Translations under genes and position numbers: made by a program | Shown here: in pieces, positions 13,140-23,450 of the stretch | How positions within the stretch are numbered: position 1 is the first letter of the stretch | How the letters are laid out: each line of letters starts with the position of its first letter | Notes under the pieces: model-generated | What the model was told of the DNA's origin: nothing | The model's input: only the letters and a program-made list of their open reading frames with translations | Database searches by the model: none | DNA from: Mycteria americana | Taxonomy: Eukaryota > Chordata > Aves > Ciconiiformes > Ciconiidae | Length of the DNA: 64,000 bases | Assembly (NCBI RefSeq): GCF_035582795.1 | Contig: NC_134369.1 | Location: 57,288,001 to 57,352,000 of the forward strand | Direction: 5' to 3'

Positions 13140-13192
13140 TACTTATACTGCTACATCATCTTCTGCTTAATTTCCACTGTTAAATATTAAAC
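13140..13192 (-). promoter_or_regulatory. Predicted liver-type promoter of serpin A: TATA box and HNF1-like site
   Basis: TATAAGTA lies on the minus strand at 13140-13147. A 14-bp palindrome, GTTAAATATTAAAC, lies at 13179-13192 and matches the HNF1 consensus (GTTAATNATTAAC) at 10 of 12 fixed positions in the plus-strand register. Its distance to the TATA box is about 32 bp. That puts it roughly 62-75 bp above the inferred start, close to where the HNF1 site lies in the human SERPINA1 hepatocyte promoter. Sequence and spacing are seen; function is inferred. Confidence 0.5.
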
Positions 13193-16124
13193 AGATCTGA
13201 TAAAAATTAGAGCCAACCAAAAAAAAGGAGGAAACAGAGCAAATATTGATGAAATGGGGTTTCCGAGGATTGTCTCCGCAATTCAGCTAGTGGAGCTAAT
13301 ACTCTTCAGCCATTTGAATGGTAGCTGTGACTTTCTGTCTGTTGCCTCTGACCATGCGGAGGAGCTTAGCGCAAATATTGTGTAATTGGGACCCTACTGG
13401 AAACCAGAAGTTGTGCCTGGAACCACTGGAAACAGATGCTAACTCTTGGTGCCAGAAGTCAGACTTTCTGTGCTGTGCTGAAGCACACACGGAGCTGACA
13501 GTCACACGTCACAGCAGCTCGGCACTCTTCCGAAGTCTGACCAGAGCCGAGTCTTCCTCTTGATCCTCACCCTGAATATGGACTCTGAACTGATTGCCTG
13601 TACCTTCTCAATCTGACTGTAATTGCATGCCATCGAGAGGATATGTGATAGACGTTTCCCTGATGGGTTTCCTACTCTGACTGATGTGGTCCCTTCATAT
13701 ATCTCAGTTCTCCGTGCATCCGAGTTACTGTCTCGGGCAGGTGGTGGGAATACAAGTAGCAAGGTGTTTTCTCTACTCCCACACATGCACATACTGCATG
13801 TGCGCACCCACTTTTCCTTCTCCTTGTCCCTCTTGCAAATTTAAATTGTTGGAATGAAAAAAACCGAATGCTTGTTTCTATTAACTTTTTCCAATAGGAA
13901 TAAAATGCTAGTGGATCAAGCTGACTGAATTTTTCCACTTAACAACAAAGCCCATGATTGAGCGGTGACATGAAATACGTTTCCCCATTTGTGATGACTC
14001 TTTTTCCTTTGTACTTGTTTACTCACATGCGTGATTTTATCATTACAAACAGAGATAAACATGGAGACAGAACACAGATAAACCTTGTCTTGACACTCCC
14101 CTTCTTTGTTTTCCTCTTTGTTTCTTTTTCCCCTTTCCTTTTTACATGCTCCTTCTAATTCTGGCTGTAAAAGTTCATAAACATAGAAATTATTTTACTC
14201 ATCAAAGCCTAGGTGAATGACAGGTCATGGTGGTCAAGGACGAACTGTATTACAAAATGGTTATAAGCCTCTTGTTTTCTTTTTCATTTGTGAGGCCTTG
14301 TAATTACTGTTTTGTTTTTAATAATGTGGAGCTACACTTTAACAAGGCATTTCCCTGGCATTTCATTATAGCAGCAGCAATAAGGTGCTACACCAGCTTT
14401 AAACTAAAACGATGAACAGATGCACGCATGCCAGGTGTACCACGTGCTGCCACGAGCCATTCACAGTCCCACCTCTCTACTGACTACAATTTCAACTCTA
14501 AAACTATGTCATGAAACCACATTAACCAGATTCATACTGATCATTCATCTAGTGAACTAGATCTTGCTTCTCTCCTACTTATTTTTAATAGGAATAAAAG
14601 TCCAGAATACTGAAATAACCAAACAGATGTGGTTTATTCCTTCTGATAATTAAAACCATGACAAAGTCTACATTACCCAAGTCTATGTTACTGCTGTGTA
14701 CTTCATGTAGGTCAGTACCTATACCACATCCCAACTCACATTTTGACTTCTTTGGAAGAAATAAACCCATATAATATTTGCATTTACCAACATCTTGCAA
14801 ACAGCTTCCTGCCAGTTTGTTTTGTTTTGAACAAATCATTCCAAAGCAGGTTTAAAGAGATCTTAATTAACCAATGGCTGGTATATTTGATGACAACAGA
14901 ACCATTCAACTTGTCCAGTGTTTTTGTTATGCTTCTACACCTTAGGTCAGGAAATTACTGTTTTCGTGTCAATTTAGCAACAATAATAGCTGTTCTGGGA
15001 TTACGGCTCACAGACACATAGGTTAAAAATATCAAAAAATCTTTATCCCTATAGATCTATTATATCACAAATAACACAAAGATTTGTAAGTGTAAAGTAC
15101 ATAGACCACAAGTATATTGACATAGCAGCAATATGAAGGAAACGGAGTCTAGAATTAGGAAGGAAATGGACATTGCCTTCCCCTCCTTTCCTCCATGATA
15201 GTTTCAAGTTATTTAATAGTCTTTGGGAAGGATCAGGAAAATCAGGGAAATCAGTCAGAGTGCAGGGAAAATTGTTAAGATTGAAGATGTATGCATGTCT
15301 GGTGAACTATGGTTCTTCTAGTCTGGATGAGGTATATAATGAAGAAAAAAAGGCCCAATCTGCAACAGTGGTCTTGCCATGCTTTCAATACTTCTTGGAG
15401 AATCTCCTCCACTGTCCTGCCAGGAAGGTAAAAGTCATTAGTTTAGAAAGGGAATGTGAAATGGGGATGAAATACAGTCTGTATATAGTGATGAGAACAT
15501 TCACGAGGAGGGGGAAGTTCTGCTCACAGAACTTTTTTTCATTTGAATTGGCATCACTGATAGTATAATGAACTAAGTAGAGAGCAGGGGCTAGAATTTA
15601 AAAAAAAATATACTATACCAATAGTATAGTACTGCAGAAGTGTGCAGGTTGGCAGATATGACACAGGACCTATAGCAGAATTGAGCCCTCCTGGAAAAGG
15701 GGCAGGAGAGTAGGCAGGTTGCTCTAACATTAGAAACCTTTATTTAGATGCCAGAATCTTTCAAACGAAGGCCTGTTTTTCATTATTTTTGCATGTAACA
15801 GCTTCACCACGGAGTTTCTTTTCAGACTTGAGTGTTTCTGTAATCCTAATATTAGTAACAGAATAGCTTTCTGAGATGTTCATATCAGAATGATTTCCAA
15901 CAGATGTCTTGTGAAAGAATAGTATGCATTCCGTTTCCTTTTCCTTCTAACCCCCAAAATAGTTGACAAAATAACCATGTTGTAATCTTATTGACTATAA
16001 AGATCTCCAAGATTATTTTCCATTGCCCAAATACTGTTCAGGATACTGGAATGACTTCAGGATGGCATGGACTGCCTGATGAGAAAACCACTGGGTTGAA
16101 AATTCAGGATAGATTGCTAGCTCT
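13193..16124. other. Intergenic stretch upstream of the serpin A promoter
   Basis: No recognisable gene or repeat. The longest open frame (131 codons, plus strand, 15173-15568) has no recognisable domain. Enhancers of the serpin promoter could lie here, but none can be identified by eye. Confidence 0.45.
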
Positions 16125-16290
16125 GTTAGGCAGCTCAGCTTTGACCTTGGGAACATCACTAACACTGTCTGATGGGCTTCAGTTTTCTCATCTGTAAGAT
16201 AAAAATGACACATCTAACTTCCTCACTGAGATAAGATTACATAAAAATAAAAACTTACTTTCAATGGCCTTGAGCATCGTTTCAGTTCTT
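16125..16290 (-). repeat. MIR-type SINE fragment
   Basis: The plus strand reads like the reverse complement of the MIR core: GACCTTGGGAACATCACTA, then CTTCAGTTTTCTCATCTGTA, then a diverged AT-rich part. This matches the MIR pattern 'GACCTTGGGCAAGTTAC' then 'CTCAGTTTCCTCATCTGTA'. MIR-like SINEs predate the amniote radiation, so this is an old relic. The ends are approximate. Confidence 0.75.
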
Positions 16291-16734
16291 TATTGTATTT
16301 AATGAAGACAGGATCATTTTTTATCAGTTTGATATCATGGCATGTCCCTCGGTAACAGTGATACATAATTTGAAAATCTGTGGTCTGCAGGATGCAGCTT
16401 TATACAGCTTCAGAATGAAATTGGAAATGTTCCTCAGTTGTGAACTTCCATAAAAAGCCCTCTGGACTTTCCAGAAAGTGTCTTCTTTCCTGGTGTGCTT
16501 AGTACTTGCATCTAAGAACTGCTAGCTACCTGGTACATTACAGCATGGGGAGGGGTGATTAAGCACACATAAATTGCAAGTGTTAATAATCTGCATGCAC
16601 CACATGACACTGCCCAAACCAACCCTTTTACCAGATTTTTTTTCTTTCATGACTAGGAAATGCAAATTATCTGTTGCCAGTACCTACAACACAAGAATCT
16701 TGTACAGGAAAATAGAGAAGGATAAGATCATTGT

Positions 16735-16860
16735 GCTCACTAAAAAGTTCTTTTTCACCTTCCAGTTTGACCCAAGCACCATCCTAGCAGGGATCATTTC
16801 ACCTGAACCTCTTCATCTGCTGCCAGTCCAGTGTTGTGCCTTTAAAATCACACTATTTAC
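16735..16860. repeat. Diverged local duplication, copy 1
   Basis: Begins AAAAAGTTCTTTTTCACCTT and shares scattered blocks through a terminal TTTAAAATCACAC with the copy at 17226-17365, about 490 bp away. Either an old tandem duplication or two fragments of one unnamed old repeat. Confidence 0.5.
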
Positions 16861-16964
16861 CTATGAATCCCTCTCTGACTGTTTAAACAGAGAAAGGAAG
16901 GGTGATCATCCTCAGTGGATAGCTATAAGCAGACAGGAAGCTAAGTTTATTCAAAGTGAACCTG

Positions 16965-17042
16965 TGACTGAGCTGGGAAGGGAAGCAGAAACTCCCAAGT
17001 CCCAGCCCAATGCTGTGTAACTACTGGCCCATCCTTCTTTCC
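16965..17042 (+). repeat. Possible 3' part of a MIR-like SINE
   Basis: GTGACTGAGCTGGGA, CTCCCAAGTCCCAGCCCAAT and GGCCCATCCTTCTTTCC follow the order seen at the 3' side of MIR-like SINEs of reptiles and birds (sequence around 'GCAGAGCTGGGA...CCCAG...'). Short and diverged. Confidence 0.45.
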
Positions 17043-17225
17043 TAATAATGTTCTTGCGTTAAAGAAAGAAAGAAATTAATCAATTAATTATGGGTTTCCA
17101 ACAGCAATATAGTACTTAAAATTGTAATAAATGTGTGTCTATACCACATGAAAATATAGTTAACAAGAACCATCCCAATGAGTAATTCAAGACTTAAGCA
17201 ACTAACATTATTTTGAAAGCCTTCA

Positions 17226-17365
17226 TTAAAAAGTTCTTCTTCACCTTCCCATTTGGTCCACTGACCCTGCTATCTGAGACCATCTCATCTGAATTGTTTC
17301 CTTTACCTCCTCTGTACTCCTGAGTGATACCGAATCAAATGCCTACCTTTAATCACACAGCTGAC
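17226..17365. repeat. Diverged local duplication, copy 2
   Basis: Begins AAAAAGTTCTTCTTCACCTT and ends CCTTTAATCACACAG, paralleling copy 1 at 16735-16860 with several small indels. Confidence 0.5.
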
Positions 17366-20273
17366 CAGGTAAGGCTGATCAAAGTGGATTGAAGTAAACA
17401 GTAATGACATTATTCTGTGACTCAGAAGCTCAGCTGCCCCAGCACACAATATGGATTTTGGCTAATGCTCAAAGAAAGGACCTAGAAAGTGGTCTTGCAA
17501 GCCACAGAGGCAATTTACATTGTTTATTACTCCTTGTCAGTCTCTCTACTCATACAGAACAGCTCTGTTGAAAATGAGGGTACAAACACAGGAGTCCACC
17601 AGGGAACAAATGCAGAAGGGAGGCAGGTTTCAATTTTATTTTAATGGATATAGTGTAAATTAAGCTTTATTCTGGCCACTGCTTTTAACTATGTTGGGAG
17701 AAGGTTTAGGCCAGCACTGCACAGCTTTTAAAAATCCTACTCTAGATCAATACCCAAGACAAGTAAAAAAAGCCATTTTTCCTTCTAATTAGCCATTACA
17801 CAAGCATCTCAAATTTGTTAGTTTTAACAGAAAACTGTTGGAATTGTGACTATTTCAGTACAGATCAAAACTTCCCTACCCCAAACTAGTCAATACCCTG
17901 TCTAGTGTCGGCTCCTACATATTGATATCTGCTCTGACATTCTTTTCCTGCCTTTCTTCACATCACCCACAGTCACTTGCAGACCACTTTCATCTCCTTG
18001 GCACACCATGCCTCTACTCCCTGCTCCCTCCATCAGCTTGGAGAGCAGTGGCCAATAGAGCCTGTTGAAGAATCATGGAGGAAGACATTCCCAAAGGAGT
18101 CACAGCAAGATCCTTCATCAAAAGTCAACCTTTGGGGACGAGGGAAAGCCCAGACTGATTTTCAAAGAATAACCAGGTGTCTTCTTCCATAGAGCAGCAG
18201 AGCATTATGGCACTCCTAGGGCTGGGGTCAGCAAGAATGGGGCTGAGCCGTAGAGAGCAAAGAGGTTAATCAGGTCACAAGAACTTCTAGGTGACGATGT
18301 CCTGCTCTCAGGTTCATTGATCAGCCAGTGAGAGTATTTTTTTTTCCTTGATGATGCAACATTTTTAAATTAATACCTTCGGTAGAACTTAGGTGGGTGG
18401 GGATTATGAAAACCAGTTTGAACTGGTCTCCAGCCTTTGTGAATGCTCCAGCTCTCATACTAATGATGATTGAATTAATCTCTTAACAAACACGTTTGTT
18501 TTTCTAATTCGCCTCCACACTCATAATTACTGTAACTCCAAACCCAACACCCAAATATTACAGAACAGATGACACTTAGCATCCCCTGCTCTCCGGAGAT
18601 CTCTGAACTATTGAGATCCCTCCTGAAGTAATTTGTGAAGCACAGTGACTAGGATGTCCTCACCAGAAACAGAGTCCTGCAAGCCAGGATTAAGCCTAAG
18701 AGGATTCACTGTCTCCAAAGGAGGCATTTTTTTACCAGCACGTTCTAAACATATTTCCCTTCATAGTTTACTGTAAAACCAGTTATTTCTACTATTGCTC
18801 CATGGGCACTCAGTGCACAGCCAAAGCTAAGAAGTCCATAAATCCTTTGAGCTGGGGGTGTCTACTTCATCTTTCATGGTAGTAGGCTTATAACTGAGCT
18901 ACAACTTCAGCAGTGTATTACTTACAAACTACTTCACAAATGTTCACTTCAACTTTTTTCTGCATCTAAGAAACTTTCCTAGACTGTGCAAGAACCCAGA
19001 TTCTTCCTGTAGCCCTTATTGTCCCCCTTAAAAATCCTTTCCAGAAAAATTTCTTGGAAGCTGTCTGAGGGAACAATTTCCATGTAAGAAAGCAGAGTCA
19101 GAGAAATCAGAACATTTTCAGGAATGCATTGACTTTGTCAACATTTTCAAACAGAAATTATGAAAATGTTCCACACTAACGTAAAACTTTTATAAGATGC
19201 TGTCAAGTGATAAACTTTTCTACCATTTACCAATAAAATAGAAGAAAATTTCAAAACCATTTTCAGGAAAACTGTTGAGATTTTAAATTTTTGTCACAGC
19301 TTTGGAAAATTCAACATCTTGAAATTTCTCTTGGGAGAAAAATGTCATTTATTGGATGTGAAGATAATACCAAAATGGGACTATCACATTATCTAAAAGC
19401 TATTGTAGAAAAAAACTGACTGGAAGGAAAGTAATTGTTTACAATAGTTTAAATCAAGCACTTATTTATTGAAGTCAGGATGGAAAGAATTTGTGCATCA
19501 ATTGTAGGGGACCTGTACAATGAGGAAGTTGTTATTTTGCCACTCATCGTTTTATTCTCATTTGCCTTTTTTCATGGACTAAAATAGTTTTGTCATATAC
19601 TGTAAGGTCATAGATATAGAGGAAAAATAGTTCAGACCTGGTATACTGAGAGCTAATTCACATTAAAAAAAAAAAAAAACCAACAGGAAAGTTTGGTATG
19701 AATCTGATGGGACAAACAGGCTAGTAATGAGATATTCCCATTAAATATATATATATATATATATTTGATAGATAAATAAAAGAACAAAACCCAGAAACAT
19801 TAAATAAGAGATATGGTATATCTGGTTAGAGTCTTTGTGAAGGTACACTGGTAAATATCAAGGCATTATTGTGACTGTAAAAAGTATGATCAGTGACTGT
19901 AAAAAGACCAAAACTGCAAATAAGCATAAAAATGTAAATTCACTTCAATCATTCAAAGAAGTGATAAAAAGACCCTTGTAAACTACCCCCAAAAAATGCA
20001 CTTCTTTTTTTATAATGAATGCTCCTAAACTACTGAGTCATATAAGTCAGCTTTGATTTTTAGTTATTTCCTACTGAACCACTGAGGTGATAGAAGTGTT
20101 GCTGTTAATTGAGGAAATAAAAGTGCTCTTAACTGCCAGCCTCATACTGTTGTCTTAGACACCCTTGGGCGTAGCAAAAGGAAATAAACACTTAGGCTCT
20201 GGCTCTGAGTTGAGCCCATAGATACACAGTATATGTACAGATAACTTTATCCTATAAGCCATATAAAATGGCC
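17366..20273. other. Intergenic stretch between the MIR-like relics and the nested CR1
   Basis: AT-rich, with no gene recognised. It contains a 15-A run (19665-19679), a TA dinucleotide tract (19744-19764) and a 14-bp direct repeat, GTGACTGTAAAAAG, at 19871-19884 and 19893-19906. Confidence 0.5.
19744..19764. repeat. (TA)n microsatellite
   Basis: About ten uninterrupted AT/TA units. Confidence 0.95.
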
Positions 20274-20904
20274 ACCCTTAGCTTAGACTAAGGGTTCATC
20301 TAGTTCGGTATCCAGTGCTGCACATAGTGTACACAGTGTGAGCGTACCATGGCACAGGGGCACGCTGATGTTTCCTTTCTCTCTCTTCCTTTCTTCCTAT
20401 CTCCCACTGCTTGGTTTCCTTTTTCATGAGCACTGAGCATGGAGATGACATATTCAGTGGCCTATCCAGCATCACTGGAAAATCTCTATCCTGAGTGGCA
20501 ATGCCTAACTTAAGAGACCAGCACGCCCTATATAAAACAAGGGCTTCTTTCCTCGTATTCTTTGCTTTTTGTTTATTGGCAGTGATTTTCCTCTGCCATT
20601 TTATCAGCCAGTCACTGAGTATCATGAGATCCTTACGAATGAACAAGGTGGGACCACCAGCAAAATGTGTCACCTCACAATTCATTAAAGTCCCACATGA
20701 CCTCTGACTTCTCTGAATAACACATGCCTGAACTTATGGCTTATAAAGGGTCTTCCCTCCCTACTAGCTTAGGGGTTTTTTGAGACCCTTCGTTGAGGAA
20801 TCTTATCTTTTTTCTAAACTATGTGACATATATCAATCAAACCATTGTAATTCACACACATATCAACTCTTTCAAAGAATCCTTTGGTAAAGGATTCTGG
20901 CTAC
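20274..20904 (-). mobile_element. Ancient CR1 LINE, 3' part (left of a younger insertion)
   Basis: On the plus strand this reads as the reverse complement of an old amniote CR1: CTAAGGGTTCATCTAG (3' end), GTGAGCGTACCATGGCAC, CTCTGCCATTTTATCAGCCA, CATGAGATCCTTAC, then TTTGAGACCCTTCGTTGAGG and TTTCAAAGAATCC. These blocks occur in the order of the 3' UTR and distal reverse-transcriptase region. The copy is heavily diverged and noncoding. It continues at 22706. Confidence 0.75.
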
Positions 20905-22705
20905 TGGCAATTTAAAAAGTTTCTATAAATACATTAGCAACGAAAGGAGGGCTAAGGAGAATCTCCACCCTTTATTGGATGCGGGGGGAAACACAGTGAC
21001 AAAGGATGAGGAAAGGGCTGAGGTACTTAATGCCTTCTTTGCCTCAGTCTCTAACAGTAAGACCAGTTGTTCTCTGGGTACCCAGCCCCCTGAGCTGGAA
21101 GATGGGGACAGGGAGCAGAATGGAGCCCCCATAATCCAAGGGGAAATGGTTAGCGACCTGCTACACCACTTAGACACGCACAAGTCATGGAGCCAGGTGA
21201 AATCCACCAAGAGTACTGAGGGAGCTGGCAGAAGTGCTCACCAAGCCCCTTTCCATCATTTCCCAGCAGTCCTGGCTAACTGGGGACGTCCCAGTTGACT
21301 GGAGGTTAGCAAATGTGATGCCCATCTACAAGAAGGGCCGGAAGGAGGATCCAGGGAACTACAGGCCTGTCAGCCTGACCTCGGTGCTGGGGAAGGTTAT
21401 GGAGCAGATCATCTTGAGTGCCACCACGTGGCACGTACAGGACAACCAGGTGATCAGGCCCAGTCAGTACGCGTTTATGAAAGGCAGGTCCTGCTTGACT
21501 AACCTGATCTCCTTCTATGACAAGATGACCCGCTTAGTGGATGAGGGAAAGGCTGTTGTCTACATAGACTTTAGTAAAGCCTTTGACACAGTTTCCCATA
21601 GCATTCTCCTGGAGAAACTGGTTGCTCATGGCTTGGACGGGTGTACTCTTCGCTGGGTAAAGAACTGGCTGGATGGCCAGGGCCAGAGTGGTGGTGAATG
21701 GATTTTACTCCAGTTCGTGGCCGGTCACAAGTGGTGTTCCCCAGGGCTCTGTGTTGGGGCCAGTCCTGTTTAATATCTTTATCAATGATCTGGACGAGGG
21801 GATCGAGTGCACCCTCAGTAAGTTTGCAGATGACACCAAGTTGTGCGGGAGTGTTGATCTGCTTGAGGGTAGGAAGGCTCTGCAGAGGGACCTGGACAGA
21901 CTGGATCGATGGGCTGAGGTCAACTGTATGGGGTTCAACAAGGCCAAGTGCAAGGTCCTGCACTTGGGTCACAGCAACCCCATGCAACGCTACAGGCTTG
22001 GGGAAGAGTGGCTGGAAAGCTGCCTGGCAGAGAAGGACCTGGGGGTGTTGGTTGACAGCTGCCTGAATATGAGCCAGCAGTGTGCCCAGGTGGCCAAGAA
22101 AGCCAACAGCATCCTGGCTTGTATCAGAAATAGCGTGGCCAGCAGGACTAGGGCAGTGATCGTCCCCCTGTACTCGGCACTGGTGGGGCCACACCTCAAA
22201 TACTGTGTTCAGTGTTGGGTCCCTCACTACAAGAAAGACATTGAGGTGCTGGAGCGTGTCCAGAGAAGGGCAACGAAGCTGGTGAAGGGTCTGGAGCACA
22301 AGTCTTATGAGGAGTGGCTGAGGGAACTGGGGTTGTTTAGCCTGGAGCAAAGGAGGCTGAGGAGAGACCTTCTTGCTCTCTACAACTACCTGAAAGGAGG
22401 TTGTAGCGAGGTGGGGGTCGGTCTCTTCTCCCAGGTAACAAGCCATAGGACGAGAGGGAATGGCCTCAATTTGCACCAGGGGAAGTTTAGATTCGATATT
22501 AGGAAAAATTTATTCACTGAAAGGGTTGTGAAGCATTGGAAGACGCTGCCCAGGGAAGTGGTTGAGTCACCATCCCTGGAGGTTTTTAAAAGTCGTGTAG
22601 ATGTGGCACTTAGGGACATGGTTTAGTGGTGGACTTGGCAGAGCTAGGTTAACGGTTGGACTTGAGGATCTTAAAGATCTTTTCCAATCTAAATGATTCT
22701 ATGAA
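20905..22705 (+). mobile_element. Young CR1 LINE, 5'-truncated, nested in an ancient CR1
   Basis: About 1.8 kb of CR1 ORF2 and its 3' tail. The reverse-transcriptase block GNYRPVSLTSVLGKVMEQI lies in a frame open over 21234-21773. After a frameshift near 21690, [20 protein letters not shown] and the catalytic FADD (21823-21834) lie in a frame open to 22626. The element ends in the CR1 3' tail AATGATTCTATGA. It is truncated before the endonuclease, as is usual for CR1. A lost codon pair near 21558 and the frameshift make it non-autonomous. Identity to the 50198-51145 fragment is high, so both are fairly young. Confidence 0.93.
21673..22626 (+). pseudogene. CR1 reverse-transcriptase C-terminal fragment
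   Basis: A 317-codon open frame containing [29 protein letters not shown] and the downstream CR1 domain with repeated Leu/Arg-rich blocks ([20 protein letters not shown]). The start codon is only the first Met after a frameshift, so this is a remnant and not a gene. It ends at the normal ORF2 stop, about 80 bp before the element end. Confidence 0.85.
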
Positions 22706-23450
22706 AGTTGTGTTGGTTCTTCAATATTTTGTCATACTTATCCAAACAACTACAAATTCTACAGTTTCCAAAATACCAAAGTTGGACTAACTGTTCTGCA
22801 ATTCACTGCATGCTCACTTGCATCATTTTTTGCAAACTTGTGTCACATTTGTCCCTTCTTATTACTCTGGTACAGAGACCAGTCTAACTGATGCATCACA
22901 GTGGAAAGCTTAACATTTTTCTTCTTGAGACAGCTAAGAGCTCTTTCATGCATACTAAACACTCCTGGCAATTTGTTGTTACTTTCTCTTTGATTTTTTT
23001 TTCTAAAACTCTTCCATTGTTAGTTCAACTTGAAATAGTTGCTCAGGCTCAACCACTGCAAAAGAAGTACACATGCAATGGCTTGAGCTTTTCTGTTTTG
23101 CCAGTATCCTCCTTGAGCACTTCTTTTACACTTTGAACATCTACTGGCCCCTCAGGCTCTCTGGCAGGTTTCTGACATCTTTGAAAAAGAATATATTTTT
23201 ATACACTATGACTTCTGCAAAGTTTTCTTCTAAAGTTGTCATTGTCCTTTCTTATTACAGTTTTAGGTTTAATGTTGTGGGATTGTTCTTTTTGGCAGAG
23301 GGCATTCCCTGATTTGATCATGACTTCCATTTTCTGTAGTTTTTCATCATAATTCTAATTTACTTTGCTGTGTAAATATGCCTTTTTTTTCCCCCCTTTT
23401 TCTGTTAGGTTTTCTGGATTTACATCCAAATGCATTGCTATACATTTTTA
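22706..23450 (-). mobile_element. Ancient CR1 LINE, continuation (right of the younger insertion)
   Basis: Resumes the old element: TTCTGCAATTCACTGCATGC, CTCTGGTACAGAGACCAG, then ACTGGCCCCTCAGGCTCTCT, GGCAGGTTTCTGACATCTTT and TGACTTCCATTTTCTG, in the order of the reverse complement of old amniote CR1 reverse-transcriptase sequence. It is diverged and has no long frame. The right end is approximate. Confidence 0.7.

Noticed and set aside
15173-15568. Plus-strand open frame of 131 codons
   Set aside because: No family resemblance, no secretion signal and no splice or promoter support.
16574-17020. Plus-strand open frame of 148 codons
   Set aside because: No domain recognised. It runs across the diverged duplication and the SINE-like segment, so it is chance coding potential in repeats.
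21571-22476. Long minus-strand frame (301 codons), and its counterpart on the plus strand at 50777-51181
   Set aside because: These are antisense shadows of the CR1 reverse-transcriptase frame and share no feature of a real protein.
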